DNA of 64,000 nucleotides, taken from Shinisaurus crocodilurus (lineage: Eukaryota > Chordata > Lepidosauria > Squamata > Shinisauridae). The stretch is taken from contig CM037877.1 of the NCBI GenBank assembly GCA_021292165.1, positions 33,120,197 through 33,184,196 of the forward strand. The letters are read 5' to 3'. The notes below the pieces were generated by a model. That model searched no databases. It worked only from the letters and a program-made list of their open reading frames with translations, and was not told the DNA's origin. The position numbers and the translations under genes were made by a program. Positions 12,901 to 26,500 of this stretch are shown here, one piece after another. Positions within the stretch are counted from its first letter, which is position 1; each line of letters begins with the position of its first letter.

Positions 12901-13332
12901 CTAACTAAGCACTACCTGATCTTGCTTCACATAATCTTGAGGGGGGAAATGCATTGTTGGTTGTCCTCCTCTTCCTGAATTGTTGGGCAATTCCTTTGGG
13001 AGGTGGATTGCTCTTGTTGTTGGACTTATTGAGAGCTTCTGCATGGCTCTGTGACTGACTTCCACGCCAACATAATCACTGTGAACAGCAGCCTTTTCCC
13101 TCTCGTTGGCATTGACTTTGTCAGGGATTTTCAAAGAATTCCGAGTAATGTCTAGCTTTTCTCTTTCAGCTGCTTCAGAATGGTCTGCGAAAACATCCCT
13201 TGTAGTTGTGGCCATAGAAAGGGACTGCTGTCTTAAGAGTGTTTTTGAATTATTGTCTTCCACATAAAGTTTATTGGCTCCATTAGATGGTTGTGACTGA
13301 AGCACTGACTGTAAATTAGATCCCAGGAGAGC
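12901..13332 (-). CDS. IL12RB1: Receptor terminal exon: cytoplasmic tail and stop
   Basis: The acceptor TTGATTTGCAG lies just upstream (13333-13343) and the frame is phase 0 from the box 1 exon. It encodes 143 residues (445-587), hydrophilic with no domain I recognise, ending in TAG at 12901-12903. Three tyrosines stand out: KLYVED at 467, SDYVGV at 531 and DYVKQ at 578. The last is a YXXQ sequence, the usual STAT3 docking form. Human IL12RB1, as I recall it, has a shorter tail without such tyrosines, so this tail is unusual for that assignment. The 3' UTR runs into LINE copy A after about 150 bases; no AATAAA is seen in that short gap. Confidence 0.8.
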   Translation of the reverse strand, partial: ALLGSNLQSVLQSQPSNGANKLYVEDNNSKTLLRQQSLSMATTTRDVFADHSEAAEREKLDITRNSLKIPDKVNANEREKAAVHSDYVGVEVSHRAMQKLSISPTTRAIHLPKELPNNSGRGGQPTMHFPPQDYVKQDQVVLS

Positions 13333-16300
13333 CTGCAAATCAAATGATGTTGAAACAGAAGAATGTCATGGCCTTTTTACTAGGTGCTTATGTTTAGTTC
13401 CTTGCTTTGATGGTAAATTGAATAGTATATAAAATGGTAGAGAAATTAATTCATATTAAAACTAAATTAATGAGAAGCAAAATCAGCAAATGACTGGTTT
13501 TTAAAAAGATTGGTGAATCATGGTGTGACAGTGGCCCAGTTTGCATGTAAGCCACCCTGGCGGATAAGCCACCGTGGGTTGGTTGTTCTCTCGCCAAGCC
13601 ACATTTACGGTAGTCCCAACAGACTGGGCACACAGCAGCTCAGCGTGGCTTGTTTCCCACTGCTCCCTGCCACACATATCCCAGTGTCTTTTCTGGCACA
13701 ACCCAGCTCGTCTCCTCGTCTTGGCCCCCTCCCCACTTCAATTGCTACCTCTTTTTGGAGCACTTACTTTGTTCGCCACCTTAAAAAAAAATTGGTGCCT
13801 CAAAATTGTGCTAATGGGGTCATAATTTATTTTTATTTTAATTTGTGTTGGTCTTTCCCAAGAGTACAGATTTAGCTGTCCGATATGTGTAGTCTTGCCT
13901 GGCCAATTTCCTTGTAAGTTTTAGTTGTCAAAGAGATGCCAAAGTGGAGTAGGTAACATACAAGCAAATTGACAAGATGAGGTTGCATATAGGCAAATTT
14001 GCACACAGTTGCAAAGGACCAGGGAACAATAATAGTAAGAGGCAGCAGGGACCCAGTCATCATCATCATCATCAGGCGATCACTCGTGACCGAGTAAGAT
14101 TGTCTTCCGGGATAAAAGGAGGAAATTCTAAGAAGATTGTGTAGACTCTAGCGATGGGTCCGTAAGTGACTGTGGAGGCCAATTCTAGATCCACACAGCT
14201 TCCCACAGTGAGGACACAGGTTACCAGATAGGAGATGGTCCTGTAAAGGATTCATTTGACGTGCTTTTCGCTTAGCACGTTTCTCCCTTTCACCTTGCAC
14301 TCGGGCTTCTTCAAAGTCCATGGAACCTTTGTGAAAGGCCAACCTCCAGTTAGATCGTTCATGGGCCAGAGCTTCCCAGTTTTCGATGTTTATATTGCAT
14401 TTTTTTAGATTAGCCTTATGAACATCTTTAAACCTCTTATATTGACCACCGATATTCCGCTTTCCATTCTTGAGTTGGGAGTAAAGTAACTGCTTTGGGA
14501 GACGGCAGTCAGGCATTCGAACAACATGACCGGTCCACTGAAGTTGGCGTTGAAGGATCATTTTTCCAATGCTAGTAGTCTTTGCTTCTCCCAGTACACT
14601 GACATTTGTTCGTCTATCTTCCCAAGTAATTCGCAGGATTTTCCGGAGGCAACGTTGATGAAACCTTTCAAGGAGGTGGAAGTGACGTTTATAGATAGTC
14701 CATGTTTCGCAGGCATACAATAAGGTTGGTAATACAATGGCTTCATAAACCAGTGTTTTGGTCTTCTTACAAATATCCCGATCCTCGAACACTCTATGTT
14801 TCATTCGAGAAAATGCAGCACTTGCGGAGCTCAAACGGTGCTGGATTTCACTGTCGATGTTAGCTGTAACAGAAAGATTGCGTGCCAAGATAGAGAAAAT
14901 GATCGACATTTTCCAGTATTGTCCCGCCAAGCTGGATAGATGGCATCACCAAAGGGTTAGCTTGCACTTGCTGATGAAGCACTTTGGTCTTTTTGATGTT
15001 AAGTGAGAGACCAAGTTTTTCGTATGCTTCTGCAAAAGCATTTAGGATAGTTTGGAGATCATCCTCTGAATGTGCGGAGACCACATTATCATCAGCATAC
15101 TGCAGTTCCACAACGGAGGTTGTAATTACCTTACTTTTTGCTTTCAGCCTGCTGAGATTAAAAAGCTTTCCATCTGTTCGATATATAATTCCCACACCAG
15201 TGGGAAGTTTCCCCTTGACAAGATGTAAAACCATGGCGATGAAAATGGCAAATAATGTTGGGGCGATAACACATCCCTGTTTAACACCTGATCCCACTTT
15301 AAATGGAGCACCATGAGAGCCGTTGTTGTCCAAAACCGTTGCCGTCATGTTGTCATGGAGAAGTCGCAAGATATTCACAAATTTATTGGGGCATCCAATT
15401 TTCATAAGGATAGTCCAGAGAGCTGTACGGTCTACAGTATCAAAGGCCTTAGCCAAATCGATAAATGCCATATAAAGGGGTTGATTTTGCTCCCGGCATT
15501 TTTCTTGGAGCTGACGTGCAGTAAAAATCATGTCTACTGTCCCTCTAGAGGGGCGGAAACCATATTGAGTTTCAGGGAGGATCTCTTCTGAAATAGATAG
15601 AAGACGGTTTGCGAGAATCCTAGCAAATATTTTACCTGCGGTTGCTAAGAGAGAAATGCCCCGATAGTTTCCACAGTCTGTTCTATCACCCTTCTTAAAG
15701 AGGGTGATAATTATGGCATCCCTGAAGTCTTCTGGGATCTCTTCTCTTATCCAGATTTTTTCAATGAGTTTATGAAGATGTTGTACAAGTTCGGGGCCCC
15801 CTTCTTTAAAGATTTCAGCAGGAATCCCATCTGGTCCACTAGCTTTGTTGTTCTTCATTTGATTAATGGCTTTTTTTACTTCATCCAAAGTGGGGAGTAT
15901 TGCAAGTTCCTCTTTAATTTGTTTTTGTGGGATTTGCGAAAAAATCTCATTATCCACCTTAGATTTACGATTTAAAAGGTCATAATAATGCTCTTTCCAA
16001 CGCAGTGCAATAGACTCTTTGTCTTTTAAGAGTTTGGTGCCATCTTTTGATTGTAAAGGGTTTGTACCATAGGTTTGGAAAACCATTCTCTGCTGCAGCC
16101 TTCATCCGCCTTCACAGCCGTTGTAATTTAGGTTTAATTATCTTCCGCCTGTTCTGCCGTTGAGGACTTTGTTTTGGATCGTTCTTTGTCTGGTTCCTCT
16201 CCCCGGACCTTACCGCCATGGGTGACCCTACTGGGAGTACATAGCTCCCGACGGCATTGCTCACAGGATTCATCGGAACACGCAAGCCCACTCACCACTT

Positions 16301-17479
16301 CAAGGTGACGATCCGGCGAGGGGAGGGACCCAGTAGCTAATTCAGAAGCACCGAAAATGGGGCGGGGGGGGGGAGGCAAACTTGAGTAGGTGAACCAAAA
16401 GGGCCCACCACAATATCTCCCCCTTGGCAATGTAATCCTCTTGCTTTTAAGAAGTGTTGAATTGACACTTCTACATGTCCTCCACCTTTTCAACACTTCC
16501 CTGATTCTCCAGCTAGTATGACAAAAGACCACCACCACCAACAACAATAATAATAATAATAATAATAATAATATATTTTTTAAAAATTACGACCCTATCT
16601 GCACTATTTTGAGGCACTGAAAAAAGAAGGTGGTAAATGAGTTGCGGTCTTTCGAAAGAGCTATTTGGACATCAGTGGAGGGGTAGCATCGTTTGAGCTC
16701 CTCAAGTGCTGCGTTTTCTCGAATGAAACATAGAGTGTTCGAGGATCGGGATATTTGTAAGAAGACCAAAACACTGGTTTATGAAGCCATTGTATTGCCA
16801 ACTTTATTGTATGCCTGCGAAACATGGACTATCTATAAACGTCACTTCCACCTCCTTGAAAGATTTCATCAACGTTGCCTCCGGAAAATCCTGCTAATTA
16901 CTTGGGAAGATAGGCGAACAAATGTCAGTGTACTGGAAGAAGCAAAGACTACTAGCGTTGAAAAAATGATCCTTCAACGCCAACTTCAGTGGACTGGTCA
17001 TGTTGTTCGAATGTCTGACTGCCGTCTCCCAAAGCAGTTACTTTATTCCCAACTCAAGGATGGAAAGAGGAATATCGGTGGTCAATATAAACGGTTTAAA
17101 GATGTTGATAAGGCTAATCTAAAAAAATGCAATATAAACATCGAAAACTGGGAAGCTCTGGCCCATGAACGATCTAACTGGAGGTTGGCCTTTCACAAAG
17201 GTTCTATGGACTTTGAAGAAGCCCGAGTGCAAGGTGAATGGGAGAAACGTGCTAGGCGAAAAGCACGTCGAACGAATCCTTTACAGGACCATCTTCCATC
17301 TGGTAACCTGTGTCCTCACTGTGGGAAGCTGTGTGGATCTAGAATTGGCCTCCACAGTCACTTACGGACCCATCACTAGAGTCTACACAATTTTCTTTAG
17401 AATTTCCTCCTTTTAAAATTTCCTTTTTGTAAATTTTTTTATCCTGGAAGACAATCTTACTCGGTCACGAGTGATCGCC

Positions 17480-17523
<44 letters not shown>

Positions 17524-20500
17524 GGGCAGCTACTGATGAGGGAGGCCTGAGGCGGCACTGGTGAGATGAGATCACAAAGAGTGGCACAGCGTCCTCCCCC
17601 CCACACACTCTTGCCATGCAGCTCTGTAGCCGCTTGGCACCAGCTACGATGCCAGGTTCAGATGTCATGACAAGCCAGCCAGAAAACAAGGTATCCTCAA
17701 CAACCCTACTACAAGCCCTGGGTTCTCAGGGTGGCTTGTTGAGGAAGAATAACCCACGCCGGATCACCCATGCCAGGTTGGGATGTCACAGTAAAACACA
17801 CTGACCTTACCATGGCTCATAAACCATTGTGGCTTATCATGACAAGTGAACCCAACCACTGTTGTGTGATCCAACTACCTAGTAGTATCACGCTATACAG
17901 GGTGTGTGTGTGTGGCCCAGTTAATTTTCTAACACACCTGTGTAGAGCCTGATTTCAATGGTCAAAATTCAACTGACAACACACATACAAAAACTTTCCA
18001 AAAGAATCAGAAATATAGCGTTTTATATGCAGATATGGACCATTTGAATAAAATAAACTCGCCAGATAAAAAGTTTGCTGCAAATGGATGGTTCGGCTCT
18101 AATAAATTTGCTTCTGGTTATGGTATTGTTGGGGTCCCGACATGTATATAGGTAATGCTATTATTGCATTTTTTAAATATATGAATTAAGCATCTGAATC
18201 ATCAAACTTGTGTCAAGCCGTTCTGTGGAAATGACCTCAGCAAGCAGTATTTTATTGCATTTACTTGTAGTCTTTCTAATTGTATACTCATGCAGGTGAT
18301 TCCATGGAGCCTACAGTAATACCTTGGATTGCAAGTAACTTGGTCTGAGAGCGTTTTGCAAGACAGGCAAATTTTTAAAATAAATTTTGACTTGATAAAC
18401 ATGCAACGTCTTGCAATACAAGCAGTGTAGGGATGTAACCACTCGCCTCGAGCGGGCGTAGGGGGCCAAAATCGGCCCCGCTCACGCCCGCCAGAGACTC
18501 GCTTTGATATAAGAGTGTTTTGAATTACAAGCATGGTTCCGGAATGAATTATGCTTGCAATCCAAGGTATTACTGTACTTTATTTATGAAACAGAAATGC
18601 TGATGATTTCTGGCCTGATGTTCCATTGTGTTATACCTATACTGTTTATAAAATATATATAGAGAAGGGGGTAATAATTTAATGGTGCTGTAATGCTGTA
18701 AAATAATCCTTTCATACCACTGGCAAGGTTCTTTCCATATTCTGTATAGCACTGCTATATCTTGGATTTGGTACGGTTGGCCAACACAATTTCCTGGATC
18801 TGTAAGAAGCACAAATTTTGTTTAAAATGTGAAAATCATGTTCAGTTACTAAAATTCTAAAAGTTCAACAAGTTCATACTAATGTTAATATTACAGTAAT
18901 ACCTTGGATTGAGAGCATAATTCGTTCCGGAACCGTGCTTGTAACCCAAAACACTCTTATATCAAAGCGAGTCTCTGGCGGGCGTGAGCGGGGCCGATAT
19001 CGGCCCGCTACGCCCACTCGAGGCGAGCGGTTACATCCCTACGACTTGTCTTGCAAGACCTTGCTTGTTTATCAAGTCAAAAAAAATTAATTTTTTTTTG
19101 CTTGTCCTGCAAAATGCTCTCAGACCAAGTTACTTGTAATCCAAGGTCAGGGCCGGCGCTACCACTAGGCGGACTAGGCGGCTGCCTAGGGCGCATGGCT
19201 AAGGGGGCGCAAAAACGATCCCGCGATTCCTCGCCCTCTCCCTCGCCAGCGGACAACAATGCCCCTTCCTCGAGGCACCTCCTCCCCTCTCCGGCTGCTG
19301 GAATCGCCTCGCCTCTTCTCGCCGCTGGCCCGGGGGCTGTGCGCTACGCAAGGCCGATGATCAGGCCACGAGACCCCTCCGGGCCTCCAGGTAGGAAGGA
19401 GGGAGGGAAGCATCATCTCCCCGGCGTGCCCGCGCCCGGCCCCGGCCCCGGCCCCGGCCCCACGCCCGCCCGCCCGCCCAGATTTAGTAGATATGCGCGC
19501 TGCTCCCCCGAGCGGCGGGACAGGCTGCAGGCGGCCCCAGGAGAGGCCGCGCCTGTGCCCGCGTCGCCCGTGCTGCCCACCCACGTGCCTTGTGTGGCGG
19601 CCACCGCACTCAGGCCCAGGCCGGGCGGGGCGGCCCCAGGGCGTGCAGAGGCACCTGGCGGTCTGCTTGGCCGGCCGAGCCGAATCCCGAACCACACGCC
19701 GCCTCCACCTTGCTGTGGGGCCGCCGGGTAGAGGCCTCGCAGCTCCTCCGTCAGGCGGTGGGAAGGGGCTGGCCTTTCAGGTCCTGGCCCGGGGCGGCGT
19801 TCCTGCGGCGGCTGAGGGAGGTCACCTGGCCCTTCGGGGACCTCCTGGCCCGGCCTTCCCTGACCTGGTGCCCCTCGGCTGCGTGGGACTGCAACCCCCA
19901 TCATCCGCAAGCAGCCCAGAAGCTGCAGCCCAACCCAACTGGAGGGCACCAGGTTGGGGGAGGCTGTTCTAAGGGACTACAGCTCCCAGCATCCTGTGGA
20001 AGCGGTAGTTTAAAGCGCCTGGGGGGCCCTGACTTGCCTGCTCCTGCTGAAGCCTGCCATTGGACTGGCAGTGGCAGCTCCCCGGGGCCCCGGGAAGAGA
20101 GGGGGCTTTCCCTGTCTGGACATGCTGCTGGAAAGAAGATCTCCCTTCTTGCCTGGACGTGCTGCCGGACAAAGTAGGCACCCTGCCGGGGGCTCTTGCC
20201 AGGGGAAATCCTCCGGAGCTTTGAGTCAGGAGCAGGAAAACGAACGCTGGCGGGTCCATCTCTAGCTCGGTTGTTTCTCTCTATTGGGCTGTCTTGCTCC
20301 CATTCCTCCTCCTCCACCTGTTGGCACTGGGCCTTTGTCAGCATCCTGACCAGCAGGGTCTGGAACTGATCAGCTGTAAGAATGCAAGCAAGCTCCTATG
20401 GACAGCCATCTGGGCACACGTTGGCACCTGAAGGGTGGTCAAACCCTCCTGGCTGCTTGGTAGGATGATAGATGAGAGCGCTCTACCACCAGCAGTTTGG

Positions 20501-23500
20501 TCATGTGTGTACTTACAGCAGCCTTCCCTAACCTAGTCCTTCAGATGGTCAGATGGGTTGGACTGCGGTTCCCATCATTCCCAGCCAGCATGGTGATGCT
20601 GCGTGGGACTGCAACCCCCATCATCCGCAAGCAGCCCAGAAGCAGAAGTTGCAGCCCAACCCATCTGGGGAGCACCAGGTTGGGGGAGGCTGACATAGGG
20701 ATTTCTTTCTGTTTCGCACCAAAGTTGGAGGAGCTTTCTAAATGTGAACTTTCGATATAGTTCCAGAAGAAACTGTGTGCAGTACCAGAAGAAACTTAGC
20801 TGTATTTAGCCTGCAGCACAATGTTTGTAGGAGCAAATTCTCTACTCCTTCAACTTCTGCTGTATTAAAAATGAGTCCTGTGTTGAATCTGCATTAGCAC
20901 AAAAAAAGGGTTTGGTTTTGTGCTCTTTTTTCTATTTGAAAATCAGTTTGGCTTTTTTCCGTTGTCCCCATTGCCATACATTTTGTGTGTCTACCTCCCC
21001 CTTCATATTTATTTATTTATTTATTTATTATATGTATACCCCACCTTTCTTCCTGCAAGGAACCCAAGGTGGCTTACATAATAATCCTCCTCTCTGTTTC
21101 ATCCTCACAACAACCCTGTGAGGTAGGTTAGGCTGAGAGTCAGTGACTGGCCCAAAGTCACCCAGGGAGTTTCATGGCCCAGCGAGAACTGGAACCTGGA
21201 TCTCCCGAGTCCCAGTCCAAGACTCTCACCACTACGCCACACTGGCTACGCCACATATGCTATTTTTAAATGTTTATTTTCTTTGTACTTGAAAGAACAA
21301 AACAAGCATCATGAGCACAGTGAGAAATGGGCTGTCCTCTTTGTTCCAGACAGGATGGGCAGAGGCAAAAGTAGTCTCAAGGGACAGCCACTTGACCCAT
21401 CCCATATTAGCCAAGTACGAGGTGAATTTGCCTTTCTTTTGCCCACTTTGTGGATATGCTTGCTCCTTTTGAGTGAGGTACAACTTGAGCTATGCACACA
21501 GGTCCTGAGGACATCTTCTCCTCTTTCCAGATAATTATTTACAGCTTGCTATATCGTATGTGTCAAGCCTGGTTATTACTTGGATGGGAGACCTCTCCTC
21601 TAGTTTTCTGCATTGAGCAGGGGGTTGGACTCGAGAAAGAAGTTTTTCCAAATTAAAATTAATAAAAAATTATCTGCGTTCAACAATGTGCCAAGAAAGA
21701 CTGGTTGGCTTGGCAACCATTTCAATTGAATCTGAGTTAGCATCTTCTTTAGACATTAAAGAAATGGTTTGCCAGTTTGCCAAGAAAAAGGCAAGGAAAA
21801 TGAAGTTTTAAACATTAAATGTAGTTTCTGTCACACTTCACTAGGAATTTTTCTATATAGCAAATTGGTACTACATCAACATGTTTTTTATGTATGTTTG
21901 TCAATGTTTATGTTAATAAATTTTTTAGGCTTTGCCAATTGACTTTTATTTCATAATGGGCATAGGGCTGGAGGGAGGGAGGGCTCAAGTGGGGGGGCGG
22001 GCGCTAAATATCTGATCTTGCCTAGGGCACCAAACTGCCTTGCACCGGCCCTGTCCAAGGTATTACTGTAATTGGATATAAAATTGAGCAGTTGTAGTGG
22101 GGTCCTAACAGCTTTTTTTTTGTTGAGTGAAACAATTACAATTGCACTAGGCTACTCTTGGGTGCCCTGAAGACCGGATAGACCAAGTGCCAGACACAAT
22201 TTATCTGCTGTAATTAACCATTTGTGTGGTGGGTGGGGTTTGGAAAAGCAACTCCTACCCAAAGATATATGAAAATAAACCTTTAAAGTATCCTTAGTAG
22301 AGAAACATAGAATTATACATATTGCTCGAAATAAAATGCAGAATATTTTGTTTTTACATAATTGCCAGTGCACCCAGAGCAGAAGACATAGGAGCCAGGT
22401 CTGTTTCCTGCAAATAATTTGCCCAGGTCTGTCAAATTATAATGACTTTACTGAGATACTTTGTACCAACTGATGTTGCAGTCTTTAGGAGTAATTAGGG
22501 AATTCTCAATTTTCTAAGGCTGCAATCCTATGGTCCGTGGTAGGGCGCCCCAGCAGCCATAGGATATAGTAGACCTCACTCTCCATCCACAGAGAAGAAG
22601 GTATATGTTGGCAGAGAAGGTGGCCTTGCCCTCACAAATTTTCTTGTTGGGGTATGGAAGCCTCCACCACATTTGCCGCTCCACCTTCGGTACTCCAGTG
22701 GTGGTAGTAGCAAAAAGAAGCCCCCCTTCTACCCCATACCCCCACATCACCCCACTTCTCCCCCATCCCTCCATGTTCTCCCCCCACATCCTCCCTCCAT
22801 CCCACCCCATGCGGCACCTGGAGTTGGCATACTTACTTTATCTACCAGTGGTACCAAGTGGGGGGGGATGTGTTTGTCTTTTTTAAATAAAAGAGAAAAA
22901 GGAAGGGGGAAGGAAAACCCCTCCCTTTTTTACTCTGCTGGAGTGAGCAAGGTAAGGGAAGTGGTGGTTAATCCACAATGGATTCTCCCTCCCCTTCCAG
23001 ATTGCTCTGCCTCTGCTTTACAGTGCTATCCTATACATGTCTACTCAAACCAAATTCCCACTGAGTTTAATGGTGCTTACTCCCAGATAAGTGGGAACAG
23101 AATTGCAGCATTAAAATCTTTATAGTTCTCATCTTTACAAACAGCCCTGCGTGGTAGGTTAGTATTAGTCATGTTTTAGAAAGGAGAAAGAAACTGAAAG
23201 GTAGTGAATTGACAACAGCTAGTGGTGAGTTCCTGGAAAAGGTGAGGTGGACTCACCAGCATTCTAACCACCAGAAAATATTTGCTCTAATCATGTACAA
23301 AAGAAGACAATATCTTTAAAGAACTTTGCCACATTTTGGACTCCCAGTTTGTGCCTATTACAACCCTGTTTGTGTTGGCGGGGGCTACACACACATACAT
23401 TAAGGGCACAATCCTACGCATGTTTAGATTTTTTAAAAGGCCTACAACTCCCAGCATTCCGCAGCTGGCTGGGGCATGCTGGGAATTGCAGGACTTTTTC

Positions 23501-26500
23501 CTGTCTAAACGTGCATAGGATGCACCCTATGTCATGAAAATCCCTCTTACCTTTTAAATAGTAGGGAACAAAGTAGAACAGCAATAGTCATGACCAATAT
23601 GATGCCAAGACAGAGGCCAGCAACAGTTCCTTCAAATTCCCCTTGGTCTGGGAAGGAAAAAATAGTGAGGTTAAAAAAATCTAACGCTGGGACACTCAAC
23701 TTTGAATCTGCAAAGAAAGTCCATGACAGAATTAACATATTTGCAATACTTTAAGAACATCTTTAACTGGCCTTTTTATTTTAGATACAATGAAGATCAA
23801 TATAAAAATGGTTCAAACTGTGGAACAGATACTTTTCATATATTTAAAAGGATAGCAAAATGAAGGGGAGGAACTAGCTCTCCACCATATCTATTGAGGA
23901 CGAAACAGAGAGAGATTATTTGAATTACAAGAATACTTGTTTTATGAAGTGTTGGAGAACTATAATTTAACAGTGGAACCATACATCTAGAGGGCTTGTG
24001 GAATAATGGCTTTCTAGAGATACGTCTGGGCAATGCTGCTGCTTCTCCTCATTCCTCTTTCCGGAGGTTGGACGACATCATCACCATGGCTCAACAACAG
24101 TCTTTAGATACAGCTGCTCTAAACAATAATGTTGTATTGCCCCCCAAACCATTCTTTAAGGTTTTTTAGTCAAGACATTGTTCTTCCTACACTTCTTTTC
24201 CCTACACTTCTTTTCCCTTGTATAACAGCTGCAACAGTATATATTTCTCATTATATGACCAAAATATTCTAGTTTTCTGCATTTTATGTGTAGTATTTCT
24301 TTATCTTTATTCATTCTCTTTAATACTTATTTGTTGGTCACCCGCTCAGTCCATGAAATTCATAACATCCTGCAGTAAATCCACATTTCAAATGCTATCC
24401 TTTTTATGGTGGTCTGTGTTAAAGTCCACAATTCCATGCCATACAGTAGAACTGAAAATACATAACACCATACAATGAACATTCTCAAGACTAATATTAA
24501 GTTTTTGTTACATATCACATTTTTCATCTTAAAAAAGCTACTCCAGGCCACCTCTATTCTAACTTTTATTGCATTATTAGGATCCTACTGCTCATTCAAC
24601 CAAATTCCAAGATATTTATATTTATCAACCCACTCCACATTTTCATTTTGAATTCTTAACTGTTTTTCTTGGACTACTTGCTTTTTACTAATTACCATGC
24701 ACTTAGTTTTCTTGACATTCATTTTTAGACCTTCTTCATTACTTACTTCACTGATTTTATCAAGTAAGTAAAGCTAAGCCCAAGGAACCACCAAAGTCAG
24801 CAAACTTCAGAGCAGCCACGATGGACTAAAATGGATGACTGCAATATCCAGCTGTTCAGGCTGCATGGACTTTGGTTGAATCATGGTGACAGTTGACGTG
24901 AGACCCTGGCATTGTGGTTGATGACAAGGACCTGATGCTGCTAAGGATGAACATTGTGCCTAACAAGATGCTAAAAGGAGTGACACAGTCTTTACAGCAG
25001 ATGTGGAATAACATCATTATTGAAGTGTCTTGAAGAATAGGAGGACTGTGTCAAAGTGATAGTAAAGAACTGCCAAAAAGCAGAGGTCTTAGTGGCATTT
25101 TGCCCTAGATAGATTGTGGGCTACCCAACTGATACAAATGATGAAAATATATGATCCCATATCTGGTGAATGTAAAATAGGTAACTTCGGGGAAGAGGCT
25201 TCACACACCCACACTCCTTTCCACTTCTCTCTTCTACCTCCTTATTGTTTTATCTACCCTTTCATCCTCCCTTTTTCCTTTCTGTTTCTATTTCTCTTGC
25301 TCTTTCTTTCTTTCCTTCTGTTTTGGTTCTGATGGAGATGAAAAGGATACTTGAGTTACTATGCTAAATTGGTAAACTTACTTTGCCTATCATTGTGGAA
25401 TAATCTAAAGTAGCCAGGAAAAATATCAGATGAACTGTAGGGAGTTTTAGGAAGGAGAAGCAGGTCCAGGATTCCAGTTCAAATTGCTTTGTCAGTGCAG
25501 TTCTAATCCCAATCTTACACCATTCTTAAACCATTTATATTTTCTAAACACTAACATTGACATTTCTGTCTTCAAGCTCATAATACTATTTTCTGTATGA
25601 AGATCATTTCAATATGAAGCATTGTGTATCAATAAACTGATTCATTTCAGTTAAAATTTTGAGTCTCTGAGCTTTTCTACATGAGGCATTTATTATGCAC
25701 ATATTATTCCCTATTTATTTAATGAATTATATTTAGATCCCACCTTTCTTCCATTGTGGAACTCAAGGTGGCTTCATGCAGTTCCCAGGTGGACTCCCCA
25801 AGCGCTGACCAGTTCCAGACCTGCTTAGCTTCAGCATGGTGGCTACCTCATGTGAAGCCACCATGGGACTATTCCCTGGGAATAGTGGACCGGTCATGTT
25901 GTTCGAATGCCTGACTGCCGTCTCCCAAAGCAGTTACTTTACTCCCAACTCAAGGATGGAAAGCGGAATATCGGTGGTCAATATAAGAGGTTTAAAGATG
26001 TTCATAAGGCTAATCTAAAAAAATGCAATATAAACATCGAAAACTGGGAAGCTCTGGCCCATGAACGATCTAAATGGAGGTTGGCCTTTCACAAAGGTTC
26101 CATGGACTTTGAAGAAGCCCGAGTGCAAGGTGAAAGGGAGAAACGTGCTAAGCGAAAAGCACGTCAAATGAATCCTTTACAGGACCATCTTCTATCTGGT
26201 AACCTGTGTCCTCACTGTGGGAAGCTATGTGGATCTAGAATTGGCCTCCACAGTCACTTACGGACCCATCGCTAGAGTCTACACAATCTTCTTTAGAATC
26301 TCCTCCTTTTATCCCGGAAGACAATCTTACTCGGTCACGAGTGATCGCCTGATGATGATGATTCCCTGGGACTATTCCCTACTCATGGTTGCTTATGGGT
26401 TCTTTAGACAACATTGAGACCCTCCAGTTTCGCTTCTATTTTTAAACAGCACCTTCAGCAAGTTTTTTTTTTTTTTTTTTAGATTAGGGGAAATGTGGCA

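Larger units (their letters stand above)
19148..22053 (+). mobile_element. hAT element with GC-rich interior and transposase remnant
   Basis: Termini CAGGGCCGGCGC and GCACCGGCCCTG are inverted repeats with one mismatch, flanked by an exact 8-bp duplication TCCAAGGT (19140-19147 and 22054-22061). The right part retains the end of a hAT transposase (21635-21811). The left 1.1 kb is very GC-rich. A SINE (21003-21253), a 5S-like SINE (21553-21634) and MITE-like segments have inserted. A short deletion derivative with the same ends is at 43321-43485. Confidence 0.9.
18894..22068. mobile_element. Mariner-like MITE, copy 2, split by a hAT element
   Basis: Same family as 18314-18575 but in the opposite orientation, with TA at 18892-18893 and 22069-22070. 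Its sequence breaks after CCAAGGT at 19147 and resumes at 22054 with TCCAAGGTATTACTG, so the intervening 2.9 kb inserted later. Confidence 0.88.

Noticed and set aside
19051..20344. Overlapping proline- and arginine-rich open frames
   Set aside because: All frames are open because of GC content within the hAT cargo block; no domain or codon bias supports a protein.
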